Position numbers and translations under genes: made by a program | Notes under the pieces: generated by a model | Told to the model about the DNA's origin: nothing | Database searches by the model: none | Seen by the model: the letters and a program-made list of their open reading frames with translations, nothing else | In this document: positions 24,123-32,669 of the stretch, piece after piece | How the letters are laid out: each line of letters begins with the position of its first letter | How positions within the stretch are numbered: the stretch's first letter is position 1 | DNA from: Tidjanibacter sp. | GTDB lineage: Bacteria; Bacteroidota; Bacteroidia; Bacteroidales; Rikenellaceae | Assembly: GCA_017936605.1 (NCBI GenBank) | Contig: JAGBFH010000006.1 | Coordinates: 124,001 to 188,000 of the forward strand | DNA length: 64,000 nucleotides | Direction of reading: 5' to 3'

Positions 24123-26069
24123 ATGATTTCCAGAACACAGCTACCCGCCGATGGCGGTCTGAGGGAGCACGAAACTCCCTATGACATCATCCACCGTTTT
24201 GAGAAGATTCCCACCAAAGTCTTTCCCACTGACACAGAGGCAGTGCAGGAGGTTGCCGACAGGGTTGTAAGGGCGATTAATGACTTCACCCAGAGCGCCA
24301 TTGATGAGTTTGCAATGGAGGAGAAGACCTTTGTACTCGGTTTGGCTACGGGTCGCACCCCCGTGGGCCTCTATCGTGAACTCGCCGCGCGTCATCAGAG
24401 GGGCGAGGTGAGCTTCCGCAGGGTGTCTGTCTACTCGCTCGACGAGTTCTATCCCATCACCCCCAAGGAGCAGCAGAGCCGCAACTACAGCATCCACGAG
24501 GAGCTTATTAACCACATTGACATCCTGCCCGAGAATGTCCACCTCATCAATGCTGAGGTTGCCAAGGATGACCTTCCCCGCTACTGCGCCGCGTACGACA
24601 AGGCCGCCAGCGAGATTGACCTTATGATTATGGGTGTAGGTGAGCAGGGACAGGTTGGCTTCAACGATGTGGACATCAATAGCAAGAGCAAAACCCGTAT
24701 GGTGAAACTCTCGCACAACACCCGCTCGGTGCTGACCAATCTCTTCTTCGGTGATGGCAATACTCCCCGTATGGGTATCACTCTCGGTATTGGCACTGTG
24801 CTGAAAGCCAAACAGATATTGCTGCTGGCTTGGGGCGAGGATAAAGCTCAGGCTGTGAAGGCCATTGTGGAGAATGAGCCCACAAGTAAAGTGCCCGCTT
24901 CGCTCTTGCAGGAGCACCCCAATATCACTGTTTTCACTGACGAAAACGCCGCCTCGTTGCTCACCCGTTGCCAGACTCCTTGGCTTGTTGGCTCGTGCGA
25001 CTGGACACCCAAGTTTGTCCGCAAGGCTGTCGTATGGCTCTGCGAGAGGGTGGGCAAGCCCATCTTGAAGCTCACCAACGAGGACTACATCCAGAACTCG
25101 CTGGGTGAACTGCTGGAGGTTAGGGGCACCTACGACCAGATTAATATTGATGTTTTCAACGACTTGCAGCATACCATCACCGGTTGGCCGGGCGGTAAGC
25201 CCAATGCCGATGACTCCACACGCCCTGTGAAGTCGTCGCCCTATCCCAAGAGGGTTATCATCTTCTCGCCTCACCCCGACGACGATGTGATTTCGATGGG
25301 TGGTACTTTCCACCGCCTTGTAAAGCACGGTCACGATGTGCATGTGGCCTATGAGACTTCGGGCAATGTGGCTGTGTATGACGATGTTGTGTTGCAGAAT
25401 ATCGACACCTCGAGAGAGTTCGGCTTTGGTGACCACTACGATGAGGTGCAGGCCATCATCCGCTCGAAAGTTAAGGGTCAGCCCGAGCCTCGCGCTCTGC
25501 TGAACATCAAGGGTGCCATCCGTCGTGCCGAGGCAAGGGCCGCGTGTCGCTCGCTGGGCCTGAACGATAGGACCAACGCCCACTTCCTCAATCTTCCTTT
25601 CTATGAAACAGGTGGCATCAAGAAGGGCGAACTGACCGATGCGGATATCAACATCATCATCGACCTGCTGCACCAGGTCAAACCCCATCAGATTTATGTT
25701 GCGGGCGACTTGACCGACCCCCACGGTACCCACCGCTTGTGCACCGAGGCCGTATTTGAGGCTCTGGAGCGTACCAAGGATGAGGATTGGAACAAGGAGT
25801 GTAGCATCTGGCTCTATCGCGGTGCTTGGCAGGAGTGGAACCTCGGTATGGTAGATATGGCTGTGCCCCTGAGCCCCGAGGAGATTATCGCCAAGCGTCA
25901 CGCCATCTATCGCCACCTCTCTCAGAAGGATATCGTACCCTTCCCCGGTGCCGATAAGAGGGAGTTCTGGCAGAGGGCCGAGGATAGAACTCAGAATACT
26001 GCCCGCCTCTACGACGCACTCGGAATGGCAGAGTATCAGGCTATCGAGGTCTTCGTGAAGATGAGATAA
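24123..26069 (+). CDS. NagB-like protein fused to a PIG-L deacetylase domain
   Basis: The protein has 648 residues and two domains. The N-terminal half (about 30-290) has the glucosamine-6-phosphate deaminase fold (GLATGRTPVGLYREL, SLDEFYPI). The PIG-L/LmbE domain (about 375-600) has HPDDDVISMGG and GDLTDPHGTHR, typical of metal-dependent N-deacetylases. The fusion is known in Bacteroidetes and is usually called nagB. In the motif that carries D141, H143 and E148 in E. coli NagB, this protein reads GVGEQGQVGFNDV, with Gln at both D141 and H143. Normal deaminase chemistry is therefore doubtful. D72 is kept (SLDEF). It probably acts on amino-sugars, with deacetylation in the C-terminal half. 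Confidence 0.85.
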   Translation: MISRTQLPADGGLREHETPYDIIHRFEKIPTKVFPTDTEAVQEVADRVVRAINDFTQSAIDEFAMEEKTFVLGLATGRTPVGLYRELAARHQRGEVSFRRVSVYSLDEFYPITPKEQQSRNYSIHEELINHIDILPENVHLINAEVAKDDLPRYCAAYDKAASEIDLMIMGVGEQGQVGFNDVDINSKSKTRMVKLSHNTRSVLTNLFFGDGNTPRMGITLGIGTVLKAKQILLLAWGEDKAQAVKAIVENEPTSKVPASLLQEHPNITVFTDENAASLLTRCQTPWLVGSCDWTPKFVRKAVVWLCERVGKPILKLTNEDYIQNSLGELLEVRGTYDQINIDVFNDLQHTITGWPGGKPNADDSTRPVKSSPYPKRVIIFSPHPDDDVISMGGTFHRLVKHGHDVHVAYETSGNVAVYDDVVLQNIDTSREFGFGDHYDEVQAIIRSKVKGQPEPRALLNIKGAIRRAEARAACRSLGLNDRTNAHFLNLPFYETGGIKKGELTDADINIIIDLLHQVKPHQIYVAGDLTDPHGTHRLCTEAVFEALERTKDEDWNKECSIWLYRGAWQEWNLGMVDMAVPLSPEEIIAKRHAIYRHLSQKDIVPFPGADKREFWQRAEDRTQNTARLYDALGMAEYQAIEVFVKMR

Positions 26070-26100
26070 TAATTGTCGCTAAATAATTAAATATAGTGTG

Positions 26101-26127
26101 GGGGCTCAATCGAAATGGTTGAGCCCC
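26101..26127 (+). terminator. Terminator after the NagB-like/PIG-L gene
   Basis: GGGGCTCAA pairs with TTGAGCCCC, followed by TTCTTGATTT. Confidence 0.75.
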
Positions 26128-26242
26128 TTCTTGATTTGTGAAATAGAGGGTGCCTTGCAGAAAGTGTCATTTTCATTCACATTTGCTTTGCTTCTCACCT
26201 CGATTGTTCCCCTTTGGCGGGGGGAGAAAAATTATAGATTTG

Positions 26243-26274
26243 TTTGCTTTTTTGTTGTTTATTGCCTACATTTG
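26243..26274 (+). promoter_or_regulatory. Promoter of the small lipoprotein gene
   Basis: TTTG (26243-26246), 20 bp, TACATTTG (26267-26274): full match to the Bacteroidetes -33/-7 pattern. Confidence 0.75.
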
Positions 26275-26312
26275 CATTAACACTAACACTAATAACTAAA
26301 AAATCATTTGTT

Positions 26313-26615
26313 ATGAAGAAAATTTTTACAATTTTGGCAGTTGCAGCAATGTCTTTGGCAATGGTATCTTGCGGTGGCGCAAAGAGCCCCGTTGATAGGT
26401 ATGAGGCCATCGTGGTTGATATGGAGAAGGCTGTAGAGAATAAGGACGCCGAGGCTGTTAAGGCTGCTTATATGGAGATGGAAGAGCTCCAAGAGGCGCT
26501 TAAGGCTGAGGGTATTGAGGAGTCTTCGCTGAGCGAGGAGGAGCAGGCCGAGTTGAAACAACTTGGCGAAAGACTGCTGGTTGCTCTTATGCAGGCTGCA
26601 GCGTTCACCGAGTAG
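26313..26615 (+). CDS. Small helical lipoprotein, unknown function
   Basis: The 100-residue product has a signal peptide and lipobox (SLAMVSCGG). The mature part is short, acidic and strongly helical (VDRYEAIVVDMEKAVENKDAE..., EEEQAELKQLGERL), rich in Glu/Ala, with possible coiled-coil character. The upstream in-frame start (26244) precedes the -7 box, so the start is 26313. It is a single-gene unit with a textbook promoter and terminator, which suggests strong expression. No family is recognised with certainty. Confidence 0.75.
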   Translation: MKKIFTILAVAAMSLAMVSCGGAKSPVDRYEAIVVDMEKAVENKDAEAVKAAYMEMEELQEALKAEGIEESSLSEEEQAELKQLGERLLVALMQAAAFTE

Positions 26616-26644
26616 AGTAGAAAATTGTACTTTTAGTAAAGATG

Positions 26645-26676
26645 TGCCAATTCTCCCTGGAGAATTGGCATTTTTT
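26645..26676 (+). terminator. Terminator after the small lipoprotein gene
   Basis: TGCCAATTCTCC (26645-26656) pairs perfectly with GGAGAATTGGCA (26659-26670), then T6. Confidence 0.95.
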
Positions 26677-26785
26677 CTTTCCTTGAAAATAATATTTGTT
26701 TTTTTGCCCTCTCCCTTTGGGGCGACTTGGGTGGGGGAGTATGATATTTGCTCTTGTAAAGAGCAGCGAAACCAAAAATAATTCT

Positions 26786-26793
26786 TAACTTTG
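26786..26793 (+). promoter_or_regulatory. -7 box of the glp operon (TAACTTTG)
   Basis: TAnnTTTG match 81 bp upstream of the glpA ATG at 26875. Confidence 0.6.
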
Positions 26794-26874
26794 TATATTA
26801 TATCCACTCTAATGGGCCTTTGGCCCAAGGGGTGGAGAGAAAGGGTAAAGGAGAAAAACGGAGGCCCGAAGGCT

Positions 26875-28491
26875 ATGGAGCAGAAACAAAAGGAATACGA
26901 TGTGGTCATCATTGGCGGTGGCGTGACGGGTGCAGGTACTGCACGCGACTGCGCCCTGCGTGGCCTAAAGGTTCTGCTTGTCGAGCGCAAGGACTTGGCA
27001 ACGGGTGCTTCGGGTCGTAACCACGGCCTGCTGCATAGTGGCGCACGCTACGCTGTGACCGATAATGAGTCGGCTGCCGAGTGTATCTCCGAAAATAGAA
27101 TCCTGCGCCAGATTGCCCGCCACTGTGTGGAGCCCACCGACGGTCTGTTTATCACCCTGCCCGAGGACGACCTCGGCTATCAGGAGCAGTTTGTGGGGGC
27201 GTGTAGGCGTGCGGGCATCGATGCCGAGCCCATCTCGCCCGAGGAGGCACGGAGATTGGAGCCCTCGGTCAATCCCGCGCTCATTGGTGCTGTGAGGGTG
27301 CCCGATGCTGCCATTGACCCCTTCCGCCTCACTTCGGCCAATGTGCTCGATGCACGACTCCACGGTGCCGAGGTGCTCACATACCACTCCGTTGAGGGCT
27401 TCGTTGTGGAGCAGGCGAGGGTTGTGGGCGTAGTGTTGAGGAACTGCACAACGGGGGAGAGTCTTACGGTCCGCTCGCGTGTGGTAGTCAATGCCGCAGG
27501 TATCTGGGGTGCCGAGATTGCTCTGAAGGCGGGCGTGGAGATAAATATGTACCCCTCGAAGGGTGCTCTGCTCGTATTTGGCCATAGGGTCAACAATATG
27601 GTACTGAATCGTTGCAGGGTCCCCTCCGATGCAGACATTCTGGTGCCGGGCAATACCATCTCGCTCATAGGCACCACCTCCGAGAGAATCCCCTTTGAGG
27701 AGATAGACAAGAATGAAGTTACAGCCCGCGAGGTGGATATTCTGCTCGAGGGCGGCGCGAAACTCGCCCCCGCACTCTCCTCGACACGAGTGTTGAGGGC
27801 CTATTCGGGTGTGCGCCCGCTGGTGGCTGCCGACAACGACCCCTCGTGCAGAAACATCAGCCGCGGCATTGTCTGCATAGACCACGCCGAGAGGGATGGC
27901 TTGGAGGGCTTTGTGACCATCACGGGTGGCAAACTTATGACATATAGACTTATGGCCGAGAGGGTGACGGACCTTGTTTGTAGTAAGCTCTCCCACAATG
28001 CCGAGTGCTCGACTGCTACTACGCCCTTGCCCGGCTCGAAGAGCGGAGCCAAGGCGGAGTCGAAGAGGGGCCGCAGGGAGTTTGTGGCCAAAAGGCCCGG
28101 TGAGCGCGGAGCTGCGAGCCGCCACGGCGACAGGGTGGAGCAGATAGGCTTCCAGAGGGCTGCCGATGCGGCCTTGGTGTGTGAGTGCGAGAGGGTGTCG
28201 GTTGCGGAGGTGGAGTATGCCATCCGCAGTCTGGATGTGACCCACCTCGACGACCTGCGCCGCCGTACGCGAATAGGTATGGGCACCTGTCAGGGCCACA
28301 TCTGCGCTATGAGGGCGGCAGGTATTATGGCCAAGACGAAGACCACAACCGAGAGGGCCACCGAGTTTGTGGCCGACTTTGTGGAGGAGCGCTGGCGGGG
28401 CGTGAGGCCTGTGGCGTGGGGCGACTCACTCGTGGAGGCCCAATTCACACAGTGGATTTATGACGGCATCTGCGGTCTGGGCGATAAGTGA
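26875..28491 (+). CDS. glpA: Anaerobic glycerol-3-phosphate dehydrogenase subunit A
   Basis: GlpA is the FAD-bearing catalytic subunit that oxidises sn-glycerol 3-phosphate to DHAP and passes electrons to menaquinone via GlpB and GlpC. The 538-residue protein has the N-terminal FAD motif VVIIGGGVTGAGTARDCALRG and the family segment LVERKDLATGASGRNHGLLHSGARY. Near the C-terminus is a BFD-like [2Fe-2S] domain (CECERVSVAEVEYAIR ... GTCQGHICAMRAAGIM). A Lys/Arg/Ser-rich stretch around 405-440 is a family-variable linker. The start is at 26875, after a purine-rich site; an earlier TTG in frame lies inside the promoter. First gene of glpABC. Confidence 0.95.
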   Translation: MEQKQKEYDVVIIGGGVTGAGTARDCALRGLKVLLVERKDLATGASGRNHGLLHSGARYAVTDNESAAECISENRILRQIARHCVEPTDGLFITLPEDDLGYQEQFVGACRRAGIDAEPISPEEARRLEPSVNPALIGAVRVPDAAIDPFRLTSANVLDARLHGAEVLTYHSVEGFVVEQARVVGVVLRNCTTGESLTVRSRVVVNAAGIWGAEIALKAGVEINMYPSKGALLVFGHRVNNMVLNRCRVPSDADILVPGNTISLIGTTSERIPFEEIDKNEVTAREVDILLEGGAKLAPALSSTRVLRAYSGVRPLVAADNDPSCRNISRGIVCIDHAERDGLEGFVTITGGKLMTYRLMAERVTDLVCSKLSHNAECSTATTPLPGSKSGAKAESKRGRREFVAKRPGERGAASRHGDRVEQIGFQRAADAALVCECERVSVAEVEYAIRSLDVTHLDDLRRRTRIGMGTCQGHICAMRAAGIMAKTKTTTERATEFVADFVEERWRGVRPVAWGDSLVEAQFTQWIYDGICGLGDK

Positions 28492-28506
28492 AGAGAATAG
28501 AGTACG

Positions 28507-29766
28507 ATGAGATACGAGGCGATAATCATAGGCGGTGGACTTGGCGGTCTGGTGAGCGGCATTAGGCTTGCTCAGGCGGGCCGTCGTGTGGCCATTATCT
28601 CGGCAGGCAAGAGCGCACTCCACTTCTGCTCGGGCTCGCTGGAACTGTGGTCCAAATGGCGCGAGGAGCTTCTCGGACTTTCTGAGAGTCACCCATCTCA
28701 TCCCTATAATATCGTTGGACTTGAGCGACTTGAGAGATACACTAAGGAGGTGAAAGAGATGTTCCGAAGGGCGGGTATGAGCCTTGTGGGTGACTTCGAG
28801 AAGCCCCACTATCGCCTTACGCCCATCGGCGGCCTGAAACCCGCGTGGCTCACTCTGGAGGAGTATGTGACCTTCGGCGCAAAGAGCGACCTCGAGGGGC
28901 GCAGAGTGCTCATCGTGGGCTTGGAGGGATACCTCGATTTCTACCCCGAGTTTATCGCCTCGGGCCTCGGAAGGCTGGGGGCGGAGTGCCGCGTGGAGAA
29001 GGTGTCGCTGCCCGAGTTGGAGCGCCTGCGTGAGAGCGCAGCGGAGATGAGGGCTGTGGGCATTGCTCGCCAGATGCAGGGCGAGGCCTTGGAGCGCTTG
29101 GCCGAGAAGGTCAGTGGGCTTGCCGAGGGGTGCGACCTTGTGCTGCTGCCCGCGGTCTTTGGCCTTGCGGATGAGGAGTGCTTCAGGAGGTTTGCACGAA
29201 TGATGAAGCCAGCAGAGGTGAGAGTTGCACCTACGGTGTCGGCCTCGGTACCTGGAGTGAGGGCACAGCGACTGCTCTCGGAGGAGTTCGTGAGGCTCGG
29301 AGGTCAGCTCATACAGGGCGATAGGGTGGTGTCGTATCAGCTCGATAGGAGTGGTCGCATAGAGAGCCTTTCGACCATCAATCACGCCGATATACTCTTC
29401 CGTGCCGACGATTTCATACTCGCTACGGGTAGTTTCTTCGGCAGAGGACTTGTGGCCACCTCGGAGAATATTGTAGAGCCCATCTTCGGGCTCGATGTTG
29501 TGGCCGCCGAGGCGAGAGAGGAGTGGTGTGGCGAGAAGATTCTCGGTGAGCAGCCGTTCCAGCGTTTTGGCGTGAGGGTTGACGGCAGGCTGCACCCACT
29601 CAAAGGGGGGCGCCCCGTGGAGAATCTCTATGCCGTGGGGTCGGTGCTTGCGGGTGCCGATGCCGTAAAGGAGGGTTGTGGCGCGGGTGTGGTCATCTCC
29701 ACCGCGCTGATGGCCGCCGACGAGATTCTGGAGCAGAATGGGAAAAGGAAGGAGGAGAGCCTATGA
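28507..29766 (+). CDS. glpB: Anaerobic glycerol-3-phosphate dehydrogenase subunit B
   Basis: This 419-residue flavoprotein-like subunit has an N-terminal dinucleotide fold (AIIIGGGLGGLVSGIRLAQAG) and the GlpB-specific HFCSGSLEL and FILATGSFFGRGL segments. It links GlpA to the iron-sulfur subunit GlpC. It lies 15 bp after glpA and overlaps glpC by 4 bp (ATGA), so the three are translationally coupled. Confidence 0.93.
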   Translation: MRYEAIIIGGGLGGLVSGIRLAQAGRRVAIISAGKSALHFCSGSLELWSKWREELLGLSESHPSHPYNIVGLERLERYTKEVKEMFRRAGMSLVGDFEKPHYRLTPIGGLKPAWLTLEEYVTFGAKSDLEGRRVLIVGLEGYLDFYPEFIASGLGRLGAECRVEKVSLPELERLRESAAEMRAVGIARQMQGEALERLAEKVSGLAEGCDLVLLPAVFGLADEECFRRFARMMKPAEVRVAPTVSASVPGVRAQRLLSEEFVRLGGQLIQGDRVVSYQLDRSGRIESLSTINHADILFRADDFILATGSFFGRGLVATSENIVEPIFGLDVVAAEAREEWCGEKILGEQPFQRFGVRVDGRLHPLKGGRPVENLYAVGSVLAGADAVKEGCGAGVVISTALMAADEILEQNGKRKEESL

Positions 29767-31010
29767 AATACCATAAGAGAGTAAGCAGCGAGAACAACTT
29801 TGAGCAGTGCATAAAGTGCACCATCTGCACCGTCTACTGCCCAATGTTGGAGGTCAATCCGCTCTATCCGGGCCCCAAGCAGGCGGGCCCCGATGCGGAG
29901 CGCTACCGCCTCAAGGACCCGCAGATTTGCGATGAGGCGCTCAAGTATTGCCTAAATTGCAAGCGCTGTGAGGTGTCGTGCCCCTCGGGTGTGAGGATTG
30001 GTGACATCATTGCCATTGCAAAGGCTAAGAGTCGCCACGGCCACTCGGTGCGCGACAGGCTCCTCTCGGGTTCCGACTCGATGGATGGTGTGGTGGCGAG
30101 TGTCGCCCCCGCGCTGAATAGCCTGCTGGAGAAAAAGTCCGTAAGGAGGTTTATGGACCGCTGCCTTGCCATTGATGAGCGTCGCCCGATGCCCAAGTAT
30201 GCCTCCGAACGCTTCTCCTCGTGGTTCCGCAAGAGTGCCCAGAGGGAGCAGGAGGGATTCGGGAAATATGTGACCTACTTCCACGGCAGCTATGTCAACT
30301 GCAACTACCCCGAGTTGGGCAAGGAGTTCGTGAGGATTCTCAATGCTGTGGGCTATGGTGTGAGGCTGATGGACGACGAGCGCTACTGTGGAATTGCCAA
30401 GATTTCGAGCGGACTGCTACGCCAGGCCGAGAGGGATGCCGAGCGCAATGTGGAGGCCATCCGCAAGGAGGTGGCCGAGGGACGACGGGTTATTGCCACC
30501 TCGCCGAGCTGTGCGCTGGTGATGAGGGAGGAGTACCAACATATTTTAGGCATCGACAATAGCGATGTAAAGAACTACATCTCGCTCTCCACCCGCTTCC
30601 TCTATCGCCTCTGGGAGCGTGGCGAGATAAAGTTGGCTTTCAAGGAGGACTACCACCGCAAGGTGGCCTACCACTCGGCCTGCCATATGGAGAAACTCGG
30701 ATGGGTGCTCTACTCGACGGCTCTTCTGAGGCTTGTGCCGGGTTTGGAACTTGTGATGTTGCCGTCGCAGTGTTGCGGAATGGCGGGCTTCTATGGCTAC
30801 AAGAAGGAGAACTACGACTTCTCGCAGGCCATAGGCGAAAAACTCTTCGAGCGGATTCGTCAGACGGGGGTGGATACGGTAGTTACCGACTGCGAAACCT
30901 GCAAGTGGCAGATTGAGATGTCTATGGGGCTGGAGGTGATGAATCCCATTACGCTCCTTGCCGAGGCCATAGACTTCGAGAAAACCAGAGATCTTAACCA
31001 GAACAAATAA
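29763..31010 (+). CDS. glpC: Anaerobic glycerol-3-phosphate dehydrogenase subunit C
   Basis: This 415-residue iron-sulfur subunit has two ferredoxin-type motifs (CIKCTICTVYCP and CLNCKRCEVSCP). Two CCG-type half-domains follow (YHSACHMEKLGW and SQCCGMAGFYGYKKENY, then DCETCKWQIE). GlpC docks the complex at the membrane and passes electrons to the quinone pool. The start overlaps the glpB stop (ATGA). Confidence 0.94.
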   Translation: MKYHKRVSSENNFEQCIKCTICTVYCPMLEVNPLYPGPKQAGPDAERYRLKDPQICDEALKYCLNCKRCEVSCPSGVRIGDIIAIAKAKSRHGHSVRDRLLSGSDSMDGVVASVAPALNSLLEKKSVRRFMDRCLAIDERRPMPKYASERFSSWFRKSAQREQEGFGKYVTYFHGSYVNCNYPELGKEFVRILNAVGYGVRLMDDERYCGIAKISSGLLRQAERDAERNVEAIRKEVAEGRRVIATSPSCALVMREEYQHILGIDNSDVKNYISLSTRFLYRLWERGEIKLAFKEDYHRKVAYHSACHMEKLGWVLYSTALLRLVPGLELVMLPSQCCGMAGFYGYKKENYDFSQAIGEKLFERIRQTGVDTVVTDCETCKWQIEMSMGLEVMNPITLLAEAIDFEKTRDLNQNK

Positions 31011-31026
31011 AAGAAAAACTGACAAT

Positions 31027-32370
31027 ATGGAAACCATTGTGATAGTTGTAGCCATCCTACTGGCCATAGCCTTTGGTGGCGTTGTGACCCTCTACCTCCA
31101 TCCCGACCGCAGGGCCCTCAAGGAGCGAAACGCTCAGCTCCAAAAGGCCGAGGAGGAGGTCAAAGTGTTGCGCAGTGAGTGCGCCGAGAGAAGCACCGAG
31201 GCTGCACGCCTCAGGGAGCGCTGCGAGAGGCTCGAGCCACTTCAGGCCAAGGTGGAGAAGCTGCAACTGGAGATAAAAGAGAGGGAGGCGGCAAATGCAC
31301 GCCTAACGGAGCAGTTGCGCCAGGAGAGCGAGCAGAGGGCCGCTATGCGCAGGGAGACGGAGCAGAACTTCAAGGAGCTCGCTACGGCCATCCTCGATGA
31401 GAAATCCAAACTTTTCAGGGAGAGTAACGAGCAGCGCCTGGGCGAGATTTTGACCCCTTTCAAGGAGAACCTCCAGAGTCTCCAGAAGAAGATAGATGAG
31501 TGCTACACCAATGAGGTGAGCGATGTGAAGTCGCTGAAGATGAGCCTCAAGGAACTCACAGAACTCAATGCGACCATCTCGCGTGAGGCTCGCGAACTGA
31601 CCGACGCGCTGCGTGGCAATAGCAAGGTGCAGGGCGACTGGGGCGAGATGATACTGCGTCAGATACTCGAGAAATCGGGCCTCGAGGAGGGTGTGAACTT
31701 CACGATGCAGGCAACGACCAATAGCGACGGTACGAAGATAGTGGGCGAGGAGAACAACTCCCTACGCCCCGATGTGGTCTTCCACCTGCCCGAGGGCAAG
31801 AATATCGTCATCGACTCCAAGGTGTCGCTCACAGCCTATGTGAACTATGTGAACGCCACCAGCGATGAGGCACGCGACCAGGCCCTTGCGGCCCACCTGG
31901 CCTCCATAAATGGCCATGTGAAGGAGCTGGCCACCAAGCAGTATCAGCGCTATGTGAAGGATGCGGCCGACTTTGTGATGATGTTTGTGCCCAATGAGGG
32001 TGCCTATATGGCGGCGATGAATGGCGATACGAGCCTCTGGGAGAGGGCCTACCAACAACAGGTGGTCATCATCAGCCCCACACACCTCATCTCTGTACTG
32101 AAACTTATGTACCAACTCTGGACTCGCGATAAGCAGACCAAGAACGCCATTAAGATTGCCGACGAGACGGGCAAACTCTACGATAAGTTGTGTGGCTTTG
32201 TGGCTGATCTGGAGGCTGTTGGCGGCTCACTCGAGAAGGCTCGCAAGAGCTACGACGAGGCCTATAGCAAGCTCTCCACCGGCCGCGGCAACCTCCTCAA
32301 AAAGGCGGAGGACATCAAGGCCCTGGGCCTAAAAACCACCAAACAACTCCTCATCGAGAGCGATAATTAA
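31027..32370 (+). CDS. rmuC: DNA recombination protein RmuC
   Basis: The 447-residue protein has an N-terminal membrane anchor (IVIVVAILLAIAFGGVVTLYL), a long coiled coil (about 30-190), and a PD-(D/E)XK-like RmuC nuclease domain with GDWGEMILRQILEKSGL, LRPDVVFHLPEGKNIVIDSKVSL and PNEGAYMAA. RmuC limits rearrangements at inverted repeats. That is of interest in a genome rich in palindromes, but the link is only suggestive. It follows glpC by 16 bp and may be read from the glp promoter. Confidence 0.95.
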   Translation: METIVIVVAILLAIAFGGVVTLYLHPDRRALKERNAQLQKAEEEVKVLRSECAERSTEAARLRERCERLEPLQAKVEKLQLEIKEREAANARLTEQLRQESEQRAAMRRETEQNFKELATAILDEKSKLFRESNEQRLGEILTPFKENLQSLQKKIDECYTNEVSDVKSLKMSLKELTELNATISREARELTDALRGNSKVQGDWGEMILRQILEKSGLEEGVNFTMQATTNSDGTKIVGEENNSLRPDVVFHLPEGKNIVIDSKVSLTAYVNYVNATSDEARDQALAAHLASINGHVKELATKQYQRYVKDAADFVMMFVPNEGAYMAAMNGDTSLWERAYQQQVVIISPTHLISVLKLMYQLWTRDKQTKNAIKIADETGKLYDKLCGFVADLEAVGGSLEKARKSYDEAYSKLSTGRGNLLKKAEDIKALGLKTTKQLLIESDN

Positions 32371-32382
32371 CGAAAAGATTAC

Positions 32383-32669
32383 TACATTTGTAGTGCAATA
32401 AGAAACCATTTATTTTTGAAAACAAAGAGAGAAAATTAACTACTGACATATTTACTAATTAGCGTTTGCTATTTGTTCGGTCGTTCTGAAATGTAGGAAG
32501 TTTCAAAAATTGATAACCGGAACAGATGTTGCGAATGCCCCGTTGTGTGGGCATTCTTGTCTGTTATCACGGTATTTCCTACAACCGCAGAACGAGGACA
32601 AGATTTGTCCACACTTTTTTTGTTGGTTGTAGGATTGAACGGATTGCAGGCGCGCAACACCACACGCCT
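32383..32669 (+). promoter_or_regulatory. Promoter and structured leader of the methylase-nuclease cassette
   Basis: A -7 box TACATTTG lies at 32383-32390. The ~270-nt leader contains nested helices: TGTAGGAA (32492-32499) with TTCCTACA (32576-32583), TGATAAC (32511-32517) with GTTATCA (32563-32569), and GAATGCCC (32533-32540) with GGGCATTC (32549-32556). Then comes a hairpin GGACAA/TTGTCC (32596-32610) and a T7 tract (32615-32621). CCTACAACC (32578-32586) can instead pair with GGTTGTAGG (32625-32633), excluding the first helix. No known riboswitch class is recognised. Confidence 0.6.

Noticed and set aside
32371..32669. Leader before the methylase gene as 6S RNA, SRP RNA or tmRNA
   Set aside because: None of the conserved motifs of those RNAs could be found; the structure is compact nested hairpins tied to the downstream gene.
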